Assembly (NCBI GenBank): GCA_963837165.1
Contig: CAWIMD010000005.1
Span: 124,001 to 188,000 of the forward strand
DNA: 64,000 bases
Origin: JAENWD01 sp963837165
GTDB lineage: Bacteria > Acidobacteriota > Vicinamibacteria > Vicinamibacterales > JAENWD01
Direction of reading: 5' to 3'
The notes under the pieces are model-generated. The model saw only the letters and a program-made list of their open reading frames with translations, was not told the origin of the DNA and searched no databases. Shown here piece by piece: positions 9,681-17,586 of the stretch. A program made the translations under genes and the position numbers. Within the stretch, counting starts at the first letter, position 1; each line of letters begins with the position of its first letter.

Positions 9681-10703
9681 CGCGCCGTTCTCCTCGTCAA
9701 CCTCGGATCGCCCGATTCTCCGTCCGTCCCTGACGTCCGCCGTTATCTCCGGGAGTTCCTCATGGACGGCCGGGTGCTGGACGCGCCCTGGCCGATCCGC
9801 TTCGGCGTGGTCCACTTCACCATCCTGCCCTCGCGCCCGAAGGAATCCGCCCACGCGTACTCGAAGATCTGGACCGGGAAAGGCTCCCCGCTCATCGTCA
9901 CGAGCCAGCACGTGCGACGGCTGCTGCAGGACCGGCTGAGCGTTCCTGTCGAGCTCGCGATGCGGTATCAGAACCCCTCAATCGAGGAGGCGGTCAAGTC
10001 ACTGGCGGCGCAGGCCGTCGCCGAGACGTTTCTCATTCCGCTCTTTCCGCACTACGCGATGTCGAGCTACGAGTCGGCGGTCGTGCGAGTGCAGGAAGTC
10101 GCGCGACGTCTCGCACCAGGCATGAACGTAGAAGTGATGCCGCCCTACTACGACCATCCGGATTACATCGCAGCCCTGGTCGCCTCGGCGCGCGAGGCGC
10201 TCGACACGCCGCACGACCAGGTCCTGTTCAGTTTCCACGGCCTGCCCGAGCGTCACATGCGCAAGGCTGATCCGACCGGGCACCACTGCCTGACGGCCCC
10301 GAACTGCTGCGAAATGCCGAGCGTGGCGCACAAGACCTGCTATCGCGCGCAGTGCTTCAAGACCGTGCGCGATTTCGTGGCGAGCGCGGGGATCCCGGCA
10401 AGCAGGTATTCGGTCTCCTTTCAGTCCCGCCTCGGCAGGGAGCCGTGGATGCGACCGTACACGGACGAGGTGCTGGTACGGCTCGCGGAGTCCGGCGTCA
10501 GGCGGCTGCTGGTGCTCTGCCCCGCCTTCGTGGCCGACTGCCTGGAGACTCTCGAAGAGATCGGGATGCGCGGGCGCGATGCGTTCCTGCAGGCCGGCGG
10601 CACCGAGCTGACACTGGTGCCCTGCATGAACGAGCACCCGAAATGGATCGACGCGCTCGAGCGGATGGTGACCGGCCGGTGGGGGGACGCTGCGCGGGAC
10701 TGA
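9672..10703 (+). CDS. hemH: Ferrochelatase
   Basis: A 343-residue protoporphyrin ferrochelatase, which inserts ferrous iron into protoporphyrin IX in the last step of protoheme synthesis. Family landmarks are LLVNLGSPDSPSVPDVRRYL at the N-terminus, GSPLIVTSQ, AMRYQNPSIEEAV, FPHYAMSSYES, and FSFHGLPERH carrying the metal-binding histidine (about residue 189). Then come SFQSRLGREPWMRPYT, VLCPAFVADCLETLEEIG and LVPCMNEHPKWI. Between about residues 202 and 225 there are five cysteines (HHCLTAPNCCEMP, HKTCYRAQCFK), a cysteine-rich insertion seen in some bacterial ferrochelatases; whether it holds an iron-sulfur cluster here is unknown. No other heme genes are nearby, and an inverted repeat covers the start codon. 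Confidence 0.96.
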   Translation: MSTRAVLLVNLGSPDSPSVPDVRRYLREFLMDGRVLDAPWPIRFGVVHFTILPSRPKESAHAYSKIWTGKGSPLIVTSQHVRRLLQDRLSVPVELAMRYQNPSIEEAVKSLAAQAVAETFLIPLFPHYAMSSYESAVVRVQEVARRLAPGMNVEVMPPYYDHPDYIAALVASAREALDTPHDQVLFSFHGLPERHMRKADPTGHHCLTAPNCCEMPSVAHKTCYRAQCFKTVRDFVASAGIPASRYSVSFQSRLGREPWMRPYTDEVLVRLAESGVRRLLVLCPAFVADCLETLEEIGMRGRDAFLQAGGTELTLVPCMNEHPKWIDALERMVTGRWGDAARD

Positions 10704-10732
10704 CGGAGGCCGGAGTGCAGGCTGGGTGCTGG

Positions 10733-10830
10733 GTGCTGAGTGCCGGGTGCGGGGTGCGGTGCTGAGTGCCGGGTGCGGGGTGCGGTGCTGAGTGCCGGGT
10801 GCGGGGTGCGGGGTGCGGTGAGGAAGACGT
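10733..10830. repeat. 26-bp tandem repeat (three copies plus partials) of the GTGCTGAGTGCCGGG type
   Basis: Copies start at 10733, 10759 and 10785, each reading GTGCTGAGTGCC then GGGTGCGGGGTGCG, with partial words before and after. It fills the gap between the convergent hemH and acyltransferase-like genes (10704-10940), which otherwise shows no gene. The internal GGTGC words suggest growth by slippage. A related word is found at 49059-49122 on the other strand. Confidence 0.9.
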
Positions 10831-10940
10831 CCGCGTCCGAACGGTGACTGGCCCTGATGGACGTTCAGGTTTGGCGCCCTGCCCGAGGCGCTGGAGGTGC
10901 ACGTGGGGTTCTGGGCGCCAGGGGGGATGGACGCTGGTGA

Positions 10941-12014
10941 TCAGATCTTGAAGAAGATCCGCCGCCGGTACAGCCAGTAGCAGAGCCCCCACATGACGGA
11001 CAGCACCACGAGGCGGTGCGGGATCTCGCCCGCGGCTCCCAGAAAGGCGAAACGCCTCGTGAAAGCCGCCAGGCCGTGGTCGAGCCAGCCAGCCAGGAGC
11101 TGCCAGAACGAGTAGATGAAGATCGAGTTCATTCCGATCACGACGAACGGGAAGGTCCACCGCCGCCATCCGCGCACCTCGATCAGCCAGTAGAACGCCG
11201 CGAGCATCAGGATCACCCAGGCGGCGCTGAGGCAGGTGAACGACGCCGTCCACAGCCGCTTGATCACTGGGTTGAACGGCTCGACGGCGAGTCCGGCCAG
11301 GGCCGATCCCGCCGCCGCCGCGCCAAGCGCCGCCAGGGTGAATGTGTGACCTCGGCGCGAGCGCAGCAGCAGTCCCGCCCAGCATCCGAACAGGATCGTC
11401 ACCGTGTTGCCGAGGAAGTTGATGGTGACGTAGGAGCCCGAGTAGTTGTACCCGAGCACTGCCCGGTCGATGACCTGGCCGATGTTGCCCGCCTGCGAGA
11501 AGGCGCCCTGCGGCCCCGGGAACAGCACGAAGAGCGCCCACTGGCCGGCCAGCAGCAGCACGGCCGTCGCTGCCTGCCAGCCCAGGGGCACCTGGAGGAT
11601 GAGGAAGCAGATCACGTAGCCGAAGGCGATCTGCGACAGCACGTTGATCAGCTCGAACTGCAGGTGGTTCTCGCCGAAGTTGGAAAACAGGTTGCTGAGG
11701 AGCACGAGCACCGCTGCGCGCCAGCAGACATGGCGGACGAGATCCGCGAACGTGGCCCCCTGTGCGCGGCGCCGCTCCAGCGCAAACGGCATGGCGATGC
11801 CCACCATGAACGTGAACGCCGGCTGAATCAGATCCCAGAACGTGATCCCCGTCCATGCCGAGTGATCCACCTGCCTGGCCAGCCACTGGAGGCCTGGAGA
11901 CGACACGAGGGCCGACAAGCCGAACCCGTTGGAGACGAGCACGAGCATGACCGCCCCGCGATAGGCATCCAGGCTCAGGAATCGGCCGGCGGAGGGCGCA
12001 GGGATCGCGGCCAT
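10941..12014 (-). CDS. Polytopic membrane protein of the HGSNAT/DUF5009-like acyltransferase family
   Basis: A 357-residue membrane protein with the opening of the heparan-alpha-glucosaminide N-acetyltransferase-like family (COG4299): RFLSLDAYRGAVMLVLV, then TFWDLIQPAFTFMVGIAMPF with the family's W-D-L-I-QP-F-F-GV pattern, and about ten hydrophobic helices. Further family segments are IKRLWTASFTCLSAAWVILM and GMNSIFIYSFWQLLAGW. Human HGSNAT moves acetyl groups across the lysosomal membrane; in bacteria the group probably acylates cell-envelope glycans, but the substrate is unknown. ATG at 12014 is preferred over upstream in-frame starts because homology begins nine residues later. It lies 20 bases after the stop of a kinase gene on the same strand, so it is probably the second gene of that unit. 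Confidence 0.85.
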   Translation of the reverse strand: MAAIPAPSAGRFLSLDAYRGAVMLVLVSNGFGLSALVSSPGLQWLARQVDHSAWTGITFWDLIQPAFTFMVGIAMPFALERRRAQGATFADLVRHVCWRAAVLVLLSNLFSNFGENHLQFELINVLSQIAFGYVICFLILQVPLGWQAATAVLLLAGQWALFVLFPGPQGAFSQAGNIGQVIDRAVLGYNYSGSYVTINFLGNTVTILFGCWAGLLLRSRRGHTFTLAALGAAAAGSALAGLAVEPFNPVIKRLWTASFTCLSAAWVILMLAAFYWLIEVRGWRRWTFPFVVIGMNSIFIYSFWQLLAGWLDHGLAAFTRRFAFLGAAGEIPHRLVVLSVMWGLCYWLYRRRIFFKI

Positions 12015-12034
12015 GGGTGTGCCAGGGCGCCCGA

Positions 12035-14770
12035 CTATTGCGCACCCTCGGCGCGCACGCCCTGAGCCAGGAACCGGCGCAGCTCGTCGGTCCAGTGGGC
12101 GGCGACCAGCACGCCGGAACCGCTCGAGGCCGGAGCGACGACGGCGAAGCGCTTGCCGTCGGGCGCCACGTCGAAGTCCTCGCAGGAGTAGGGCAGACGC
12201 GCGACGATGTGGCGGCCGACAACGGCCAGGGTGGGCGCGGTCCGGAGCTCGGCGACTTCGAGCACGTTGCCGTTGGCGAAATAGAGGTGACGGCTGTCCG
12301 GCCCCCACGCCGGAGACTGGCCGCCGCTGTCGGTCACCTGCAGGATTCCCGCGCCCTCGAGGGGGCGCACATAGACCTCGTAGCTCCCCTCCTCTCCGAA
12401 CGCCACCAGGCGACCATCGGGCGAGACGCGCGGCACGTTCGGCCAGGGAAGAGCCCCCGTTGACCCGGGAAGCAAGGGCGTCACCTTCGCGCCGTCATCG
12501 AGCGATACCCGGACCAGCTCGTCATGTGACTGCGTCACCGCCACCAGCGACCGGCCGTCCGGGGTCATGACGGGCCATTTCACGCCGCCCTCGATCCCGG
12601 CCAGGCGCGCTGCCTCGGCGCTGCCGTCGAGCGGCAGGGTCCAGACCTCACCCCGATGCTGGCGGGATTCGTCCTGGACGTAGACGATGCGGCGGCCATC
12701 GGGCGCCCAACCGGGTGCCGAGGCCGATCCGGTCTGGGTCAGGCGGGTGGCCTGTCCGGAATCGAGGGCGAACAGCCAGAGGTCCCGCGCCGCGTCGCGT
12801 CTGTAGCCGAGGCGGTCGCCGCCACGTCCGACCACGATGCGTCGTCGGTCGGGCGAGAAGCGCGGCAGCACGAACTCGCCGGCCTCGGTGCCGAGCGACT
12901 CGGAGCGCCCGTTCTCGTCGATCAGCATCAGCCGTGAAGTGGTCGAGCTCGGGCGGTAGACCAGATTTCCCGACTCCGAAAGGGCCACCCGCGTGCCGAT
13001 TTCCGAGCTCGCGACCCGCTCGGGCAGCTCGATCGGCTCGCCCGTGACCCTCATCCGCCCGATGTCGAGCGGAACTACCATCAGGTTGCCGTCGGCTCGC
13101 GCGTAAATCAGCCGGCCGTCCACCATCCCCAGCGCCTGCACGCCTTCGACACCGAGCCGTGCCCGGCGGCCGTCGCCGAGCGAGTACATGGCCAGGGTCG
13201 TCCGGTCGCCAGCCGTGGCCCCCGTCGTGTGCTCGTCCGTCGTCGTGCTGGCGTACAGGACCATCCGTTCGCGCCGCAGCACGAAGGGCCTCCGCTGAAC
13301 GGTCTCTCCAACCGTGGCGTCGAGGGGGACGAGTTCCCTCGGCGCGCCTCCGCTCGCACCCAAGCGGTGGATCCCTGTCTTCACATGCAGGACCTCGAGC
13401 AGGATCTCGTCGTCGGACGACCAGGCCAGCGCTGCCGAGAAGGTGGCAACGGTCCCGAGTTTGGTTGCCGCTCCGCCGCTGAGGCGCACCTTCCAGATCT
13501 CGTTGAGGTGGACCATGAACGCGATCCACTGTCCGTCCGGCGAGATGGCCGGCTGCGTGGCGCCCTCGGTATTCTCGAGCTCCCGCGCATCTGGGCTGTC
13601 GAGCGAACGCACCCACAGGTGGCGCTCGGAGCCGCCCTTCGTCCCCGTGAACACGACCGTCTGACCGTCGGGCGAGATCGCGAACGGGGTCGTGAACCCC
13701 GTCTCGACGAACAGGGACGGATCGGTGGCGAGCGGGAACCGGATCACGCGCGGCGCGACGGTCGGGGCGGCAGGAGCGCGGAACAGGGAGGCCGTGAAGA
13801 GGGAGGCGAAGACGACCGCCAGAGCGGCCAGAGCCCAGGTCACGCGGTTCGCTCGTCCAGCCACGGGCGACGTGGGCGTGCCCGTGTCGTGCAACTCTCC
13901 CGACCGCAGTTCTTCGAGCGCCAGGCGGGCGTCGCCGATGTCGCGCAGCCGGCTCTTCGGGTCGCGCGTGAGGCAGCGTCGCAGGAGCCGGCGAACGGCG
14001 GTCGGCGTGGCCGCTGGCAGCGTCCCGAAGTCGATCTCGTTCTTCAGTACGCCGGCAAGGATGTCGCTGATCGTCTCTCCGTCGAACAGCCGGCGGCCGG
14101 TCAACATCTCGACCAGCAGCACGCCGAAGGCCCAGATGTCCGTGCGCTTGTCCACCGGCTTGCCGCGCGCCTGTTCGGGCGACATGTAGGCCGCCGTGCC
14201 GAGGATCACGCCCGCCTCGGTCCCGCTGTGGAGAAGCGTGGGCGACTGCGAGACGTCCGCCGACGATCCGCCCGCGGATTCCCCCGCGTACGCCTTGGCC
14301 AGGCCGAAGTCCAGCACTTTCACTCTGCCGTCCGGCGTCACCTTCACGTTCGCCGGCTTCAGGTCGCGGTGGACGATCCCCTTCTCGTGCGCCTCCTCGA
14401 GGGCTTCGGCGACCTGCCGGGCCACGTCGAGCGCCTCGTCCACGGGGAGCGCGCCGCGCTTCAGCCGCCCGGCGAGGTCTTCGCCGTCCACCAGTTCCAT
14501 GGCCAGGAAGTGCAGCGAGCCGCCCTCGGGAAGGGTCGCGTGCTCGAAGCCGTACACGTGCGCGATGTTGGGGTGGTTGAGCGAGGCCAGCAGCTTCGCC
14601 TCCCGCTCGAACCGCATCAGGCGATCCGGATCGGCCGCAAACGACGCGGGCAGGATCTTCAGGGCGACGTCGCGGCCGAGCGTCGTGTCGGCGGCCCGGT
14701 ACACCTCGCCCATTCCGCCTGCGCCAAGCCGCTCGAAGACGCGATAGCGACCGAGGATGGCGCCGATCAT
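12035..14770 (-). CDS. Transmembrane Ser/Thr protein kinase with PD40/TolB propeller
   Basis: A 911-residue Hanks-type kinase. GAGGMGEVYRA begins at about residue 17, the ATP lysine is in VALKILP, the catalytic loop is HRDLKPANVKV, then DFGLAKAY and AYMSPEQARGKPVDKRTDIW. A membrane helix (ALAALAVVFASLFTASLF) at about 307-328 leads to a periplasmic propeller of SPDG blades (AISPDGQTVVF, AISPDGQWIAF, APDGRRIVY, VSPDGRLVAF, GPDSRHLYF, VAPDGKRFAV). It is the first gene of a minus-strand unit with the acyltransferase-like membrane protein 20 bases downstream; the pairing hints that the kinase may serve an envelope process, which is inference. It diverges from the TA pair at 14863 across a 92-bp gap. 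Confidence 0.95.
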   Translation of the reverse strand: MIGAILGRYRVFERLGAGGMGEVYRAADTTLGRDVALKILPASFAADPDRLMRFEREAKLLASLNHPNIAHVYGFEHATLPEGGSLHFLAMELVDGEDLAGRLKRGALPVDEALDVARQVAEALEEAHEKGIVHRDLKPANVKVTPDGRVKVLDFGLAKAYAGESAGGSSADVSQSPTLLHSGTEAGVILGTAAYMSPEQARGKPVDKRTDIWAFGVLLVEMLTGRRLFDGETISDILAGVLKNEIDFGTLPAATPTAVRRLLRRCLTRDPKSRLRDIGDARLALEELRSGELHDTGTPTSPVAGRANRVTWALAALAVVFASLFTASLFRAPAAPTVAPRVIRFPLATDPSLFVETGFTTPFAISPDGQTVVFTGTKGGSERHLWVRSLDSPDARELENTEGATQPAISPDGQWIAFMVHLNEIWKVRLSGGAATKLGTVATFSAALAWSSDDEILLEVLHVKTGIHRLGASGGAPRELVPLDATVGETVQRRPFVLRRERMVLYASTTTDEHTTGATAGDRTTLAMYSLGDGRRARLGVEGVQALGMVDGRLIYARADGNLMVVPLDIGRMRVTGEPIELPERVASSEIGTRVALSESGNLVYRPSSTTSRLMLIDENGRSESLGTEAGEFVLPRFSPDRRRIVVGRGGDRLGYRRDAARDLWLFALDSGQATRLTQTGSASAPGWAPDGRRIVYVQDESRQHRGEVWTLPLDGSAEAARLAGIEGGVKWPVMTPDGRSLVAVTQSHDELVRVSLDDGAKVTPLLPGSTGALPWPNVPRVSPDGRLVAFGEEGSYEVYVRPLEGAGILQVTDSGGQSPAWGPDSRHLYFANGNVLEVAELRTAPTLAVVGRHIVARLPYSCEDFDVAPDGKRFAVVAPASSGSGVLVAAHWTDELRRFLAQGVRAEGAQ

Positions 14771-14862
14771 CGCCGGATTCTACTCGACTCGACCGACGGG
14801 GACGGCCAAGAGCCCGATCGCCGCCGTCTGCCGAGCCGTGGTTATGGTAGTATTGCTCTATT

Positions 14863-15144
14863 ATGGCACGAGTGACGTTCTCGCTGGACGATGAGACAGT
14901 CGCCCGGATCCGGCGAACGGCCGCACGTCTTCGGAAGGCCCAGAGCCACGTTGTCCGGGACGCCGTCGCCGACTATGCCGCGCGAGCCGACCGGCTCAGC
15001 GAGCGCGAACGCCAGCACGCGCTCGGCGTGCTCGAGCGCCTTCGCGACGCCAGGCCCACGCGACCCGCGGCCGACGTCGATCGGGAACTGCGATCCATAC
15101 AGGCCGCGCGCCGCGCCGGCGGCCGCCGGCATCGTGCCGGATGA
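14863..15144 (+). CDS. Ribbon-helix-helix antitoxin of a VapBC-like pair
   Basis: A 93-residue protein starting MARVTFSLDDETVARIRRTA, a MetJ/Arc-type ribbon-helix-helix: a beta strand of alternating residues, then two helices (ARIRRTAARLRKAQSHVVRDAV). The C-terminal half is charged and likely wraps the toxin. The ATG follows an AT-rich stretch (14845-14862, TATTGCTCTATT) that probably holds the promoter. The stop overlaps the start of the PIN-domain toxin gene by four bases (ATGA), typical of translationally coupled antitoxin-toxin operons. It probably represses its own operon together with the toxin. Confidence 0.85.
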   Translation: MARVTFSLDDETVARIRRTAARLRKAQSHVVRDAVADYAARADRLSERERQHALGVLERLRDARPTRPAADVDRELRSIQAARRAGGRRHRAG

Positions 15145-15515
15145 TCGTCCACCTCGACACCTCGGCGCTGGTTGACGCCCTGACCGGGCCGCGCCGATCC
15201 CTCGACGTCCTCATCACCCTGACCGACAAGGGGCACCGCCTGATGCTCTCGACGATCGTCCTGTACGAGTGGCTTCGGGGTCCGCGCACGCGCGTCGAGC
15301 TGGCGGCGCAGGAGGATCTCTTTCCCAGCGAGGCCGCTGTCGCATTCGGCGCCGATGAAGCCGCACTGGCGTCGCGGCTGTACAAGCAGGTGCCGCGCGC
15401 ACGGGGCCGCGAGATCGATCTCGCGGTGGCGGCGTGCGCCCTCGCCGCCGGCGGCGCGATCTGGACGCTCAACCCTGGCGATTTTCGGGACATCCCGGAC
15501 CTGCGCCTCGTGTGA
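15141..15515 (+). CDS. PIN-domain ribonuclease toxin (VapC-like)
   Basis: A 124-residue PIN domain. Acidic residues of the metal site are visible: LDTSALVDAL (first Asp near residue 6), STIVLYEWLRGP (Glu near 43), the third Asp in GREIDLAVAACAL, and the end IWTLNPGDFRDIPDLRLV, close to the family's T.N..DF pattern. VapC proteins cut tRNA or rRNA and are held inactive by the cognate antitoxin. The ATG overlaps the antitoxin stop. Length is typical and all motif positions look intact. Confidence 0.88.
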   Translation: MIVHLDTSALVDALTGPRRSLDVLITLTDKGHRLMLSTIVLYEWLRGPRTRVELAAQEDLFPSEAAVAFGADEAALASRLYKQVPRARGREIDLAVAACALAAGGAIWTLNPGDFRDIPDLRLV

Positions 15516-15536
15516 GGCGTGCTCCAGAATCCGACC

Positions 15537-17510
15537 CTACTCGGTCACGATCGGCAGTTCCACGAAGCTCGCCCGGCCCGGCGCGTGATACACCCGCTGG
15601 ACCGCCTTCCGGTAGTCGCCCGGCTTCGCCCAGAAGATGCTGGGAACGAACGTCTGGGGGTTGCGGTCGTACAGCGGAAACCAGCTCGACTGTACCTGCA
15701 CCATGACGCGGTGTCCGGGCAGGAACACATGGTTCGCCGTCGGCAGCGCGAAGCGGTATTCGAGCGGCGTGTCCGGCACGAGCGCCTTGGGATGCTCGAA
15801 GCTCTCGCGGTACCGCCCGCGGAAGATGTCCGCCGACACCATCAACTGGTATCCGCCCAGACCCGGCTGTCCCGCGACCTCGTCGGGATAGACGTCGATC
15901 ACTTTCACGACCCAGTCCGCGTCGGTGCCGCTCGTGGACGCCACCAGGTGCGCTACCGGCTGCCCGCTGATCTTCATCGGCGACGTCAAGGGCTCCGAGA
16001 CGAACGCGAGGACGTCCGGACGTCCGGATGCCTCGCGCTGGTCGTCCACGAGCCACTGCGACCAGGTCAGCTCACTCGTGTAACCCATCGGCTGGATCGG
16101 CCTGGCCCGGAAAGGCACCGGCCTGGCGGGGTCCGACACGTACTCGTCGAACGCGGGCCCGCCGGCGGCAGGCTCTGTGAACGTCACCGTGAGGCCCGAG
16201 CCGAGATAGGCGGGCGCCGGCCGCACCTGACAGCCGCTCGCGCACCCGGCAGGCCACGAGGGCAGCCGCCGCCAGGTATTGGTCCCGGTCTCGAACGCGG
16301 TCACCGGTGCGATGTCCGCGTTCGGCGCGTCGTCTTTGAGGTAGCGGTCGAGGAAGGGCCCGAGGATCTCCCGACGGAAGTACAACCCGGTGTCGCTGCC
16401 GAACCTGAGAGCGCCCAGCGTGCTGGCATCTTCGATTTCCTGGCCGTGATGCCACGGCCCCAGCACGAGGAACACCTTGTCGTTGCCGGTGTCCTTCGGC
16501 TCCAGCGCCTTGTAGACGGCAATCGCCCCGTAGATGTCCTCCTGGTCCCACAGGCTGTGCACCAGCATCACCGGCACCTTCAGCGGCTCGGCCGCCAGGA
16601 CCCGGTCGACCGCCTGATCGCGCCAGAAGGCATCGTACGCCGGGTGTTCCAGTACCTTCCGCCAGAAGCCGACCTGCTCGAGACCGTGGCGCCGGCCGAG
16701 CTCCCCGGCCGACCCCGCCTCCATGTACACGTCGTAGTCGTCGAAGTGGCTGGTCCACCACTTCACGTCGTTGGCGCGCGTGCCGGCCTGCTCGTAGATG
16801 TACGGCATGTTCTGCTGGCGGAACGCGCCGTAGTGAAACCAGTCGTCGCCCATCCAGCCGTCGACCATAGGGTTCATCGGCACGGCGACCTTGAGTGCCG
16901 GATGCGGATTCACCAGCGCCATCAGCGGCAGGAACCCGTCGTACGAGATGCCCAGGATGCCCACGTTCCCGTTGCTTTCCGGGGTGTGCTTCACGAGCCA
17001 GTCGATCGTGTCCCACGTGTCGGTGGAGTTGTCTACGGGCGTAGGGTTCTGGGGCCCGTGCAACGGGCGGTTCATGACATAGTCCCCCTCCGACCCGTAC
17101 TTGCCGCGCACGTCCTGCACGACGCGGATGTAGCCGCCCTCGACGATGACGTCGGTCGCGTTGTCGTAGCCGTTCAGAATCGGCCCGAGGTGCGAGCTGT
17201 TGGCGTGGCTCGTCAGCTCGGTGGCGTTGTAGGGCGTGCGCGTCAGCAGGATTGGCGCGCGGGACGCGCCCTTCGGGACGACGATCACCGTGTGGAGCTT
17301 CACCCCGTCCCGCATCGGGATCATCACGTCCCGCTTGACGTAGTCGAAGGTATCGGTGACCGGCACCAGCGTCGCGGGCGTCTCGCTCGGCAGCTCCGGG
17401 TACGTCCCGGGATGCTGCGACGGGGACTGGGCCGGAGCGGGCCGCACCGCCAGCACCCCGCTGATCACGGATGCAGTCAGGACACGGACGAGGCGAGCGC
17501 GAACATCCAT
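15537..17510 (-). CDS. Secreted CocE/NonD family alpha/beta hydrolase (X-Pro dipeptidyl-peptidase/acylase fold)
   Basis: A 657-residue exported hydrolase. ATG at 17510 gives MDVRARLVRVLTASVISGVL then a probable cleavage after RPAPAQ; a GGAG lies nine bases upstream. The fold is that of peptidase S15/cocaine esterase: MIPMRDGVKLHTVIVVPKG, LLTRTPYN, VVQDVRGKYGSEGD, the nucleophile elbow GILGISYDGF (Ser about 188), an acid in HSLWDQEDIYG (about 321) and the histidine in GPWHHGQE (about 353). A C-terminal jelly-roll follows (LVASTSGTDADWVVKVIDVY, LPGHRVMVQVQSSWFP). It likely hydrolyses esters or amides of peptides or beta-lactam-like compounds in the periplasm or outside; substrate unknown. It is the last gene of a run that starts with vapB at 24476. 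Confidence 0.9.
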   Translation of the reverse strand: MDVRARLVRVLTASVISGVLAVRPAPAQSPSQHPGTYPELPSETPATLVPVTDTFDYVKRDVMIPMRDGVKLHTVIVVPKGASRAPILLTRTPYNATELTSHANSSHLGPILNGYDNATDVIVEGGYIRVVQDVRGKYGSEGDYVMNRPLHGPQNPTPVDNSTDTWDTIDWLVKHTPESNGNVGILGISYDGFLPLMALVNPHPALKVAVPMNPMVDGWMGDDWFHYGAFRQQNMPYIYEQAGTRANDVKWWTSHFDDYDVYMEAGSAGELGRRHGLEQVGFWRKVLEHPAYDAFWRDQAVDRVLAAEPLKVPVMLVHSLWDQEDIYGAIAVYKALEPKDTGNDKVFLVLGPWHHGQEIEDASTLGALRFGSDTGLYFRREILGPFLDRYLKDDAPNADIAPVTAFETGTNTWRRLPSWPAGCASGCQVRPAPAYLGSGLTVTFTEPAAGGPAFDEYVSDPARPVPFRARPIQPMGYTSELTWSQWLVDDQREASGRPDVLAFVSEPLTSPMKISGQPVAHLVASTSGTDADWVVKVIDVYPDEVAGQPGLGGYQLMVSADIFRGRYRESFEHPKALVPDTPLEYRFALPTANHVFLPGHRVMVQVQSSWFPLYDRNPQTFVPSIFWAKPGDYRKAVQRVYHAPGRASFVELPIVTE

Positions 17511-17586
17511 ATAGGAGTCTCCGTCTGCCGCAGTGTGCTTCCGCGGGCGCAATGTACCCAGCCGTCGCCCACAATCATTGCGCCAA

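Noticed and set aside
10733..10830. Possible CRISPR-like array
   Set aside because: Units are contiguous without unique spacers, are low complexity, and no cas gene is near. It is a plain tandem repeat.
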